The notes below the pieces were generated by a model. It saw nothing but the letters and a program-made list of their open reading frames with translations, had not been told where the DNA came from and did not search any database. The position numbers and the translations under genes are program-made. Positions 35,060 to 47,599 of a stretch of 64,000 bases of DNA are shown one piece after another (the first letter of the stretch is position 1; each line of letters begins with the position of its first letter). Origin of the DNA: Brachyhypopomus gauderio (Eukaryota; Chordata; Actinopteri; Gymnotiformes; Hypopomidae); assembly GCF_052324685.1 (NCBI RefSeq), contig NC_135221.1, positions 5,217,739 to 5,281,738 on the forward strand. The letters run 5' to 3'.

Positions 35060-37688
35060 GTTTTTGTATATGCGTCTGATGTAAAGCATAGTGTAGACAT
35101 TGCTGCAGTATCCTGGGAACAGAGATCAATAATTTATTTTTCATGTGAGGGTGATGTAGGTCATTGGTTGGAGTCTGTGTCCTGTGATTGGTTTCAGCTT
35201 GGCCTGCTTGATCTCATAATCTCCAAAACCTTTGTGGAAATGTTAAAATGCTTCTCCCGTGTAGGGTCAGACGTGTGAGGCAAGAACAAAGTGGAGGGTT
35301 AATGTGAAAAGAATGAAGGTTCAAATGCCTTCGTGCAGACACGGACGGAGGGGGATTTGGTTTGGAGGAGTGGGAGTAACGGGGCAGCTGCTTCACAACC
35401 CTGCTTCCTCTCCGTCTCTGTGTTTTGGCTTGGGGATCCCTGAGGGAGGGGGGGGGGGGGGGGGCACTTGGCAAGAGTTACATTAGCAGTGGTGACCTGC
35501 CACGGTGGCCATGGTTCTTTAAACCTGGGAGACCTGTCTTTTTATTCTTAAAGGAGATACTTCCATTAGGATCCATCATATATCCTGATAGAAACTGTAA
35601 AGCTTTATGTGTAAATTCATTAAAGGTTCTTGATGTTGTGAACCAGACACCAACAGAGGTTTTTGACGTTGCTCATTGTTAAGCATGCCAGATTCCCCCT
35701 TTCCCCTTTCCTGTCTTTGGACGGGCTGAACAGACTTATGCTGTCAGTTTAGCTGATATTAAAACCAGCTGTCTGTCTATACATAACAGGACGATTATGA
35801 AGACTGTGACTGCAGATCGCATTGATTCACAATTGATAAATCTTGAGTTTCTGTTGCTTCTAGTCTGTGCCTGCTTTGACTTATCTAGGAGGTGGTATGA
35901 AAGAATCCAGCAGAATTCTGTAAGCAGTTTCTTGGTCTTTGAAAAGATTTCAACCCATTAGGTCCCAGACGAATATCTCTGCAAGAAAGTGTCTGCAAGT
36001 GTGTGAGTGGTGTCACTCTGTTTGCATACCCCAGCTTTCTTTTTTTGCACACTGGCACAGCTGGCGTAGTCATGGGAGAGTTTAGTGGAGCCACATGTCT
36101 TGAATGTGTGAATCCCTTTTGTGAGTGCACTAAAGGTCATTGTCCAGGCAGTGTGAAACTGCTCACCGCTCCACTCCACTCTTCCAGGTCCCTCCCCAGT
36201 CATCCCTTCTGCTCCTAATCAGAAAACAAAAACCCAGACACAAGTTCACGTGGCTGTGGTTTTCCATAGGAAAGTCTGTAAAACTAGAGGCATAGCAGTT
36301 CCTCGTGGTTCCCATTTTCAAAACCGAGCAGCGATGTCGGTGAGTGGTACAGTGCTAAGCTACATCTCCTGTTTTATTTGGCTGTTTATTTTAGAAGGTG
36401 GTCCCCCAAGTTCCATAACCTAGCGCTGAAGAGCACAGCCAAACAGGGAGAGGTGTGGGACTGAGGGGTAACACGTTCTCTCAGCCAGCTGGAATGGAAA
36501 ATGAGAGCGAAGGATTGACGTTAGCTAACGATAGACGTGCTCTGCCGTCTATAATTAATTTTCAGAGATGTGCCTCGATGCACTCTGGATGAAAGAATTT
36601 CACATGCCTTTTTGAATTTGTGAATGACCCTAATGATGAATGTGAATGATTTTGTGCGATGGCCACCACTCACGTCAAGGTCTCATTTAGAGAACGTGTA
36701 GTCCACGTCATCAGAAGTGTCTTTGGTGCTTTTCAGTATAACAACTTTTTCATGCCTTTGGTCAGCAGCGTAGAGTATACAGAGTGAACATGTTTGTGTA
36801 ATATGTCTGCCAAATACTCTATCTGCCATCAACATTCTCAACCAAATCCATGGGTATTTTTGTCAGTTTTGGTCACATACTCTGTTAGGCCCCTGTTATT
36901 ACAGCACACTCAAGTGTTACGTCTTCCCTCATACAGGACGTAGACCTGCGCACACTCATATACTCCTGCACTTACAGTTTTAATTCACTGCTTATTCTTC
37001 CTTGCTTTATGTTGCTAGTCTGACAGACCATGGTTCTGGTAGTCTTCAGCATATCAATCTCATGCCAGCTATGAAATGTAGTTTTTTTTTTAGGGAGGGG
37101 ACATCTGGAAATTATTATTAGGAATTATTAAGGGACCGTTTTCCTGCAGAAATTGCTTTGTCAGTTCTCAGTATAACAAAAGGCCATGGAATAGTTTGTG
37201 GTACAATTATTCTTTCTTATTATCATGCAAATCATTACCAGATGCCAGGTTGTTTGTCAAGGATTGTGCCGGTAATTCCCAAGGGGACACCAGAGGACAG
37301 TGTGCTACAATGGCATTGATGGTTATTGATACGTTGTAAATGTATAGTAACGGTCCCAAATCAATAGATATTGTGCAACATCACCAAGTACATGTACCAG
37401 TTTGACAGTAGCTGCTGGAGAAACAGATGGACAGCTGTGGATGGCACAGCATCAGATTATTCATCAGATTATTCATCAAACAAACAAGCCTATTCATGCC
37501 CCAAACCTCAGACCGCTATGTCAGCATGATCATTTCTGAGAAAACTGATGTGTTTGATTTATAACCCGCCTATCCTCTGTCTAGATTAGTATTTACAGAC
37601 AAGTATAAATTCTTAGCACATATCAGTTTAATATTGCACACAAGAAACATTCCTCTGCTTTTACAAATCATGTGTTTTTTGTTGTTTT

Positions 37689-37725
<37 letters not shown>

Positions 37726-38735
37726 CGAGACGCTCTGTCGAATGCTAATTTGTTCTGCATGAGGATAAACATGACTCAACCATCGTGTTTGTCATAGACA
37801 GGAGAGATTTATGTTTTATATCTGTTTACATCTTCTTCCCACATCACTCTCATTCTGTAATATAGGGGCATTCCCGTGTAATTCAGTTCCACTGCCAGTT
37901 GTCTATACATGCGTCCAAATAATACTGTGATGTAAACATGTTACTGTTGGGAGTGGTATATATATGACTTTGTATGTTCGTTAGGCTTGGCTTGCAGATT
38001 AATGATAGTGTGGTTTGGAATGGTACATTCTGAATTTAGACTCAGTTCTTTGGAGTTAGAAACCACTCTGCACCGTTGGTTGGTTCTGTGAGTCCCGGCT
38101 GGTCCTCAGCTCATTTCTCTCCAGAGCCCAGCAGGCCAACAGAAAAGCCTGAACTAGGAACCATGACAATTCCAAATCAAGTGCTGCTTATGTTTGACAA
38201 CAGTGATGTTTTGATGTTTTTTTTTTACTCCTGTGTTGGGATCTTGCTGCTGTATGTTGGCCATTTTACAATGCAAACCATTGGATTTCATTTTTGAGTT
38301 GCTGTTCTTCTAAGTGTTGTTCTGCTGTTTGAGTTGCTGTTGTGTGATGCCTGGTATGGCATTATTTGCTTGAATAGGCAGTTAAAATCCTGATGTGCTG
38401 CTCTTTATAATAGTATAAGTAGTGTTGGTGATCTGAATGGTACAGCAGGGAACTCCTGCTTCAAGGGATGTCAGGAAAAGATTCTGTCTATGTTGTTATA
38501 ACTTATATAAGAATAAATAAAGTGTGTGCCACATCAGTATCGATTCATAGTTCTTTGCTGCTATGCGTGGAGTTTTTATTTTCTTCCAAAAACAATGAAT
38601 TAGCAGAATTAGCTGTACAGGTGTTCTTTTCTGCTGAGAGTTCAGGTTTCCTCAGAGGTTACCTGGGTGCCCGACGGCAGCTGGTTTGCTCAGTGGAGAG
38701 TGTGCTGCTGGTTTGGAGTCTCCTGCACGCACACT
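35060..38735. other. Intergenic, nothing recognised
   Basis: Contains a 17-G run (35448-35464) and a (GT)n tract (37691-37723). Open frames are short and without family features. No exon supported. Confidence 0.45.
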
Positions 38736-38740
38736 GGTTT

Positions 38741-39318
38741 CCCTCACACTAAACTCCCTCACACCAAACTCACTCATACTGACCTCTCTCACACTAAACT
38801 CCCTCACACTAAACTCCCTCACACTAAACTCACTCATACTGACCTCCCTCACACTAAACTCCCTCACACTAAACTCACTCATACTGACCTCCCTCACACT
38901 AAACTCCCTCACACTAAACTCACTCATACTGACCTCCCTCACACTAAACTCCCTCACACCAAACTCACTCATACTGACCTCCCTCACACTAAACTCCCTC
39001 ACACTAAACTCCCTCACACTAAACTCACTCATACTGACCTCCCTCACACTAAACTCCCTCACACTAAACTCACTCATACTGACCTCCCTCACACTAAACT
39101 CCCTCACACCAAACTCACTCATACTGACCTCTCTCACACTAAACTCCCTCACACTAAACTCCCTCACACCAAACTCACTCATACTGACCTCTCTCACACT
39201 AAACTCCCTCACACCAAACTCACTCATACTGACCTCTCTCACACTAAACTCCCTCACACTAAACTCACTCACACCAAACTCACTCATACTGACCTCCCTC
39301 ACACTAAACTCCCTCACT
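38741..39318. repeat. 15-bp minisatellite with higher-order pattern
   Basis: About 38 tandem 15-bp monomers without indels. Two main types alternate: A (CCCTCACACTAAACT, with CTCTC and ACACC variants) and B (CACTCATACTGACCT). B recurs every 45 or 60 bp (starts at 38771, 38831, 38876, 38921, 38966, 39026, 39071, 39116, 39176, 39221, 39281). As 15 is a multiple of three, frames of more than 210 codons stay open on both strands. They are artefacts of the repeat. Confidence 0.97.
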
Positions 39319-39324
39319 CTGGCT

Positions 39325-41105
39325 TTATGAGGCCTCTTGGGAAGCCCCAAGCCAGCAGTCCCGGCTAAACGGGAAACGTGCAGTTTGGAGCAAGAATAAA
39401 GAGAGGGAAGAGCTGGTCTGGAGGTCCGGAGGTCCGGAGGGGGAGAGAGCTGTTTGACTGGAGGAGCCTGAGGATTCTAAACGCTCAGAGAGAAAGAGAG
39501 GAGCACCATACGTTAAACTGAGGAGGACGACGTTTCGGAGTTCAGAAGGTGCCTGAGATTTGGAGTCTGGCTCAAATGGAGACGCATCTGTGCTTCATAA
39601 AGCTCTTGGGCGAATCATAAAAAGTCAATGATTTGGGAAGAATGAAAACAGATGATATTAATGAAATTGTCTTCTGTCTCTCTCATTACTATCAAAGTAT
39701 TTCAGCTGATCTCTATTATACCCATTCCCTTGGTATGTGTTATATGTCATTCAGATGATTTCTTACCAAGGCTGTATCAGGCCACATGAACTGAATTTTT
39801 GATAACATAACACCTAGTTTTCTGTAGCTGATATGTAATTTTTTGCAGCGTTCATTTTCAGCTGAAAACTCTTCGCAGTTTGCTTAAGTGCACGTATGGG
39901 GGTTTCCCAGTTATCAAATACTTCTCTAATTCTCTTGAAGTTTATAACATGTTTCAAGACTGTTAAAGGTTGATGTGATATATGACTGCCGAAGCAGCTT
40001 CTATTCAGAAATACTTCGAGAATGGCATCAATCAAGCAACATTTGTGTACAATGTAATGAATATACGCACACATCCTTGGCAATTCCTAAATTGCTGCTA
40101 TGTGTTGCTGTAAAACATGTCAAGACTGGGCTGTGCTGGCGAAGAATGAGTTCACTTAATCCTCAAGCAGAACACACACACTCCCCTGCTCCAAAAATGC
40201 ACGTGAAGTTTCACTTTTATCAGCACTGAATTAAGGCAGGGAGGTGTAACGAAGGCGAGTAGCTACTTTTCGCCTTTACCCGTGTTAAGATTTTGTTTCA
40301 TGGTGGCAGAGACCTGTGTCTAATGATTTTGTAGTTAAAGGTGATAAGGTGTGCCCTCCCCTTTGGAGTTGGGAAAACACATTAATCAAACACACTCACA
40401 CTTCAGTGTCAGCCCTGAAGCTGTGTGTAACCTTATACAGGTAATCGCTGTTGCTGCCCAGGTGTTTGGCGTCAGATAAGTCTATGAAGGAGGCCTTTTG
40501 CCCATTCAAAGATGAGAAGCTCCCTGTTATTATAAATTAGTGGCCACACCTCTTATCTTCTTCTATGTATTGTTTCTATTCAGTGTTTCATATACAAATA
40601 TGCTTGGTAACTGTATGCTTTCGTGTTTGTGTATTCTTTAAGCACTGTAAAGGTTAGAAAAAAGGTAAAAGGTTAGAAAAAAATACAGTCAACTTTGCAT
40701 GGTGTTAATGTCCAAAAACTTTGTCCAATAAAAGCCTTACACACTTCTACACCATGCTATGTGGCCAAGTGGCTCAGTTGTATCAATGTTTTTGTGCACT
40801 AACCATGGTGAAAAAGTAATGCCCCAGTTTTGAAGACGTTTAGTCTTAAAAGATGTTACACTCATACTTTATCTAACAGCCCGCCAAACAAATTTACAGC
40901 ATTTGGCAAAGATTTTTATCTGGAGCACCTTACATATTTATTGGTATGACGGTGCATGTGGTTCTTGGGAATTGACTTTGGTGCTACTAGTACCATGTTC
41001 TACTCAGATCCAAGATCATGCAGCTGTTTGGTGTTACCAGCACTCTGTCCTGCTCTGACAGGTGAGACACAGTAAAACCAAAGCATGCCCTCAACTCTGA
41101 AGCAC
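39325..41105. other. Intergenic, nothing recognised
   Basis: Purine-rich stretch at 39385-39510, otherwise unremarkable AT-rich DNA. No exon or repeat family supported. Confidence 0.45.
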
Positions 41106-41109
41106 CTTT

Positions 41110-41301
41110 GGGCCAGGCTGGGTTTGTTCCCTTGGGCCAGGCTGGGTTTGTTCCCTTGGGCCAGGCTGGGTTTGTTCCCTTGGGCCAGGCTGGGTTTGTT
41201 CCCTTGGGCCAGGCTGGGTTTGTTCCCTTGGGCCAGGCTGGGTTTGTTCCCTTGGGCCAGGCTGGGTTTGTTCCCTTGGGCCAGGCTGGGTTTGTTCCCT
41301 T
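41110..41301. repeat. 24-bp minisatellite, 8 identical copies
   Basis: Eight head-to-tail copies of GGGCCAGGCTGGGTTTGTTC plus CCTT, with no difference seen between copies. The 24-bp unit keeps frames open on both strands (WARLGLFP and similar repeats); these are not genes. Perfect identity points to recent expansion. Confidence 0.97.
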
Positions 41302-41304
41302 GGA

Positions 41305-42660
41305 TCCACTGAGCATGATATCAGGGGTCACGAGTGTTCAGTCTGGCCATGTTAATCCGATGCATCTCAGTCTATTGTTGTGGGTCACTTAGTAAGTGCT
41401 GTGTGAAAACAGCTGCTTTACATTTGTGGTCCTGTGGATGAGAAACGTCTGTGGATCTGGACGGACTTGTGGACTCCGGGCCTTCTTCGCAGCTTGCGAC
41501 GCTCTCCTAGCTGCGGCCCTCCGGATGAGATTTATTCCTCCTCGTAATTCAACCTAAAGGTGCAGGAAGAACTGACAGTGTTTGTCAGAAGTTGGAGATC
41601 TTTCTTTTTTTTTTTATCGCTGCAAGTCTTCTCTCGGCTCCTGTTCCATGTGGGTTTGATAGTCCGCTGCGTCTCCACGGAGCAGCCTGCGCTCATCCCG
41701 AAGCCTCGGGGAAACCTCGTCTCTCGTGAGCGGGAAGATTTTTGCGCTTGGCTGAAACGAGATAGCGGGGCTAGAGGCAGAGGAGGGCCAAGTGTTTCCC
41801 CTTCACTTCCCGATGCTGTGGGAGTCTTTCACATTTTTCTCATTCTAGACCAGTGTGACAGTTCTCTGAGTCTGCACACCATCTCAAAGCAGGCCAGGAA
41901 AGACCCCGAGACAATAAAGCACATGAATAACCCACAGGGTAGGACCTTCCTTGCACATTGTTGCATCATGTAATTGCACTGGTGAACGGCGGACACCACA
42001 GCTGGTTTATGTGTGTGTTGTTAGTAGTGCTGTTTATCTGGAGTGTTACTTCCTGAGAGTGTGTTGTATGTATTTTTTTTATTTATTTTTTGCTTGATGT
42101 TAACTAGAAGCACCTCATAGCAAAGGAAATCAAGCAGTGTAAACAGGAGGCAGCATGTAGATACAGACGTGTTTCCTGGAGGATATGTTGGTTTATTTAT
42201 TTGAGCGTTTCACAACTCCAGTATCCTTGCATGAGAATGTATGCATAAGAACATAAAATCTCTTTAACGGCAGGATCACTGGGTTTCTTGTGTGCCTCAA
42301 TCCTAAGTCACTATCAGGGACCAATGATTAAATGAGTAACAGGTTCCACAGTTCCTTTGGTCATGGGTTATGCAAGGGCGGTTGGCCTGTGCTGTTATCT
42401 TCTGGCGTCTGTGTCGTGGAGTGTGTCTGACTGGTTGCTCACCAAGGCCAGGTCAGAGCTTTCTTTTTGTTGGATTCACTAGGTGAAAATGACTGACTGC
42501 TCCAGCCCCAGAATGGGAAGCTTGACACCACTCCACCCTCTAGTTGTCCAACCAACACTGAAATCAGGACCACGTGTGCTGTGGCTTGTTTTCCTGGGCA
42601 CTAATGTGGAGGGAGAGAAACAATTTGGTCCCAGAGAGTATGAGCTTTTATATTATGAAT
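41305..42660. other. Intergenic, nothing recognised
   Basis: An open frame of 137 codons (41560-41973, + strand) in a GC-moderate patch lacks recognisable motifs and good splice borders. I do not call it a gene. Confidence 0.45.
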
Positions 42661-42670
42661 TAGTATGGAG

Positions 42671-42825
42671 CAGGGCCGGAGTGGGCCCCTTTTTCAGCCC
42701 GGGAGTTTCATGCCCAAATCCGACCCCAAATTATTTTTCCCTTCCAATCGGTCCAAACTAGAAATTGACATGAGCCGGCCCATCGGGAATCCTCCCGAAT
42801 CTCCCAATGAGCCTCTCCGACTCTG
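42671..42825. mobile_element. hAT MITE with exact 8-bp target duplication
   Basis: 155 bp starting CAGGGCCGGAGTGGG and ending CTCTCCGACTCTG, flanked on both sides by GTATGGAG (42663-42670 and 42826-42833). The ends are a diverged version of the CAGGG(G/C)CGGACTGG termini at 31025-32159. No coding capacity. Confidence 0.88.
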
Positions 42826-42833
42826 GTATGGAG

Positions 42834-45800
42834 AGTTAAAAATCCACTACAAAACAAAAAAAAAAAGCATTATTGGGACATAGAAGCAAGTTGAGAAGAA
42901 ATGTGAACCTTATGAAGACAACTTTTGACATTGAAGCCCATGTCAATGTGTCTCCCAATTCACCTCTCTCGTGTCTCAAGGCCCAGTTCTGCTCAGCCGA
43001 TGTCTGTAGTCCACTTCACATGTCGGTCAAGTATAGCCACTTCACAGTCACCCTGTTCTTTTCCCAGTGTGCTCCATGTGCTTGATATTAAGACATAACT
43101 GATCTTTACAGATTAACACATATATAGAGAGTTGGTCTCGTTGGTAGTACAGGGCCTCTTTTACAGAACAGATTCCCTGTTTTCTAAGCTTCTTACAAAT
43201 GGATTCCTGCTGTCAGGGACTGCGGTGACGATTCCTCCGCCGCGTTTTCTTTGGCACAGTCCTGGGTGCTTCGTACCATGCCCGGATCGCACTGATATAG
43301 GCATGCGTTAGCGATGCCTCCATGCAGGAATGCTCTCCCTTGGGGCACACGGCCTGCTGGAGTGGTGCATGCTGGGTAGCAACACCCTCCAGATAAGACC
43401 TGTGATTAGGCAGTTGACGGATGTTGCTTCAGCCTCAAAGTTGAACATTTGGTTTTGTTACAGCAAGTGCATGTAAACAAAAGCACTATCGTCAAACAAT
43501 TACTAATAAGCAACTGTCTCATTCCATCAGTCATTATCTAGAGATGGTGCTAGTACTAATTCCAACATTCAGCTTAAGACTTTTATAAATGGCATCTGCA
43601 GTGGGGCGCTAGCTGGCATGGGTATTTTTTTTTCCTTTTTATACTAGTAGCAGGAATGAGAGTGTGCTGTGTATCAGTCTAATTGCTGGCCTTTGTGGCT
43701 TTAGAGGAGTTTGAGTGGGTCGGGGCTGCGGGTTCAGGTACGCTCCCTGCCAGGGCTGCTCCGCCACCAAACAGACTCCCTTGTCCTCCCCAAGTGAGGA
43801 GGAAAAGAGGCAATAAAAGCCGTCCGCCAAAAACCTCAGCGAATTCCTAGAGAAGGAAAGAATGCAGTAGAGAAGGAGCCATGTTCTCCCTCTTCTTTTA
43901 TTTTTTCAGGATCGTTCACCTTTTTCTTTTGCTGTTTCAAAGACATGAGGACTGTCCTGTCCTTTCTCTTCCTTTTTACCCTCGTGTGCTTGTGGTGCCC
44001 TGCCTGAAAGACGAGCTCTGTGCAGGGGCCCAGAGTGCTGGCAGACCGCACTGCAAAAGAACCGAGTCAAGTCTCTCTGGCATCACGAGCAGCAAGGTCT
44101 GTAAAACGGTCCAGTTTATCCATTCGTGTGTCTGCACTTGTTCACCACTGATGCGGTTTGATTTGTTTGCACTCTGGTTGAAGAAAATGTGCAACGCTGC
44201 AGTCAAAATACAAACTGCTTTGCAAAACTGTCCGGAAAGTGCAGCATTATTCATCATAATCATTTTTGCATTGCAAAGCATCACATGGGGAATGTCTCTG
44301 CAGTTTGTGATGCGGTTCTGTTCGGTCTACATGTGACGGCAAGGAACGCGTACCCATGCAGAGACCTGCACTGGATCCAAGATTGGACCTGCACCGTTTA
44401 TTAATTTAATTAAAATATTAAATGTTCCACCGCTTATTGTGTTTTGAAAACACATGTTTAGCGAAAACACGTTTAGCAAAAAACGTTGATCAGTTTTTAT
44501 CAGATTTAATAAGTTTAGGGATAAACATCCTCATCTGTCCTCTGTCCTTCAGCACTTAGTGTGGATTAGTTTTCTGTTTAATATGGTGGCCAAGAAAATG
44601 AAACCACAGCAGTATTTGCAAAGCAAATAAAAGCTGAAAACATTCTAAGAGGAATGAACAAATACATTACGCGAACTCAACACAACCTTACAAAAAATGA
44701 ACCAAAAAATTACATGAACACAGGCCAACAATATTACAAAAAAAAAGTTTTTTTTCGCAGAAGTTCACGTCATTGAAACTTTTAGGGACATCACATTGGC
44801 ACTAAGCCACGACATGACAGCATCGACCAAAATGGGGAAAAACATTTAAGAAATGTTTTAATTGAAGAGAAAGCACACCTTATTTTAACCACCTTATTTT
44901 AAACATTTTTTTTTACATATTCTTGTAATGCTTTTAATATTTACACGTCACTTAATATATCAGTGACGTACGGTTCAGATATTGTCCACAAGGACAGTGT
45001 TTTTGTTTTAAATGCAGCGTTGCTTCTTAGCTGAAGGTGTTTGTGTTGTGCCTTAATGGATTCTCACACAAGTCACTCGTGTTCTCCACGTTTGTTTGTA
45101 TAATAAACACTGTCGAGCTTTGGCTCTCTGCACCTCCGTAGTTCAGTCTACCCCGCAAGAAAGTTCACCCGATACAATCCTTGTTAACTCCATAAATGAA
45201 TCATTAAATGGCGCTGTATTATTTCTTTTGTCTTTGTTGTAATTGGAAATGGACTTCGGTGCGATCATCTAATAATACGAGATGACATGAGGAACTGTTT
45301 AAAACTGCTGTTGTCTTGGTGAAGAGAGCCAGCACGCTGGTTGTAGTGCTAACACAGGAGGGTCATCCGAGCTGTGTGTGTGACGCCAGGCCTGTGAGAT
45401 CCACCTGCACACACTTGGAGGGAGCCGGGCCAAAGTAGGGTGGTTCACCCAGAGGTCTGCCGTAAATATTTTGGATTGTTTACAGAGGGCCTTGCAGTTC
45501 TCTCTCCCTCTGCTACTTCACTTTTGTGACTTTTTCCTCCTCGTTTTCCCCGTCGTTTCCAGACAAAGGGGGTTCGAACGACACAGGGAGGACCGTCCTG
45601 GCGTTCCCGTGCGGCCAGGGGACGGTGTGTTTAAGCAGTGGTCCAACTGATGATTTTTCAATGTCTCGTTCGTTTCCAAGGTTTCTGTGGCCAGGCTTGA
45701 AGATCTGTTACACAGTCTTTCTGCTCTGGCCTCCTTCGTGTCTGAAGTAAACACACGCTCGATGGAAGAGAGCAGGAGTCATGAAACCCAGACTCTTCTG

Positions 45801-47520
45801 GCAGCAGTGCGCTCATGGAGAATTCGTGTTTTATCACCACACTTCACTCGAATGTTACGAGCTGGTTTTGATGGAGAGTACACTGCCTCGCATAATGGAG
45901 TATTTCAATAGTGTCTATAGAGCAATGCTCACATATTTGTGTGGGGCCTTTGCAGGGAAGTGCAGTGTTAACTGAAGGAGATTTGGTTGTTGCAATGCTT
46001 GTTATGGTCTGATTAACCATAAGCCCTCCACCTGCACCACTGCAGCAGGATGGGTGTCTCCCTCTGCACTCTGGACCAAGCATTGCATAACCCCTTAGCA
46101 GAGCTGTTGATTACCATAGTGCAATCTCACTGTGATCATTCATCTTCCTGTCTGAGTGATCACTACTGCAAGTGTGACTGCATATACATCAAGAAACATC
46201 TTCAATCCTACATAATAACTTTGTGCTTTTCATATAAAGAACAGCGTGCAAGAAGAATAACTACATGTTAGATGTGGTCATTAGATTGTGGTAGATACCA
46301 AGGTCTATAAAAACAGGGCCCAGAAGGACATGATCGTTTCCAGGAGTTTTGTCTTTCATTGCCCTCGAGGTTTTCCACGTGGCTAAGCGTGTGAACTGGT
46401 GCGTTTCGAGTCTCGGAGGTTCTGCGGGAACATCTGTAGTGCTGTGCTGCATTTCTGCTTCACCTACACACCATCTGGGTCCGTCCGCCCGCCCCGAGAG
46501 GCCCGGCGTGCTCACGCAACACAGAGCCCAATCTGAACACGAATCTGATCTTAGAGACATCGAGCTGTTTATGAGAAAAGATTAAAAAAGGTATCCGATC
46601 ACTTGGCAGCTGAAGACATAACTCTGTGACATATTGGACAGAGCGATGTCATTTTATGCCACATCTACTGAAGCTTTCTTACAAACTAGAACAGCGGGTG
46701 CACAGGCATTGTGAGGTGGTCTTAGATTTCTGATAAACATCTCTGTGTTAAGTAGAGAAGGAAAAGTTCCATGTCAGTGACTTCATGGTCCTAAATTCTG
46801 CCCAGGGATTTATGAAGTGCTTTATGGAAAAAAAATATCCTATCTATTTTTCCCTGCTAAATGCTGGTTGATGTCATCCTTTGGTTCCTGGGCAGCAAAA
46901 ATCCTGCAAAAATGAGTCACCCAGTGGCAAAAACATTTTTGATCCTATCGCTACTGTACAGGGAAATATGAACATTTATAAAGTTCTGCATGTTGCGTTC
47001 GGTATTTGGGTTGTAGACAGCGGTTCTCCAGAGCCAACAGCCCCTTACGCTTGACCCAAATCTCAATGCAAGAACAATTTGTTTCCAGCAGAATAATGTT
47101 TTCATTTCCACAGTTTCCTCAGCCGATGAGGAAATGACATCGTTGTCCTTTCTTCATTACAACACTGAATGAACCATGAGATTTTGGCATCGTCGTTTCC
47201 AACTCATTAAACATTTGGAAATTATTTTAGTGCTTGAGGTAATGTAGCAGTAATTATTTAACATCTGATATAGTTTAATTTTCTATGACAAGATCTGTCA
47301 TATCCATTTAGTCAGTGTATCATGATTTTTTTTTAAGATTTTCTTTCAGACAGTATTAGTAATAAGGAGATTTAATCACACACCTTTCATCTTTTTGTCT
47401 TTCTGATTTCACTGTTGTTTTTGAGAACTGCCAAACTCAACACGAACTCGGAGTCAGAACTTTACAGCATTCTGGAGCAGGTAGAGGACTCACCAACCGG
47501 ATGAAGAGATGTGAAGAGAA
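42834..47520. other. Intergenic, nothing recognised
   Basis: Unique-looking DNA with short open frames. The frame at 45678-45800 (VARLEDLLHSLSALASFVSEV) looks amphipathic, but it has no matching donor and no partner exons, so it is not called. No RNA genes seen. Confidence 0.4.
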
Positions 47521-47524
47521 GAAG

Positions 47525-47595
47525 ACAGTGAGGGAGGGAGAAAGAGAGAGAGAGGGAGGGAGGGAGAGAGAGAGAGAGAGAGAGGAAGGGAGACT
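47525..47595. repeat. GA-rich simple repeat
   Basis: (GAGA/GGGA)n tract of about 65 bp. A similar purine-rich tract lies at 49230-49320. Confidence 0.95.
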
Positions 47596-47599
47596 AATA

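Noticed and set aside
38652-39368. Frames of 214-233 codons on both strands
   Set aside because: Produced by the 15-bp minisatellite. No start context, splice sites or non-repeat domain.
40987-41392. Frames of 72-114 codons with WARLGLFP or GQAGFVPL repeats
   Set aside because: Caused by the 24-bp minisatellite only.
41560-41973. 137-codon plus-strand frame
   Set aside because: No motif, no splice context and no codon pattern unlike the surrounding intergenic DNA.
45678-45800. Amphipathic frame VARLEDLLHSLSALASFVSEV
   Set aside because: Looks exon-like at its left edge, but no matching donor, partner exon or homology could be seen.
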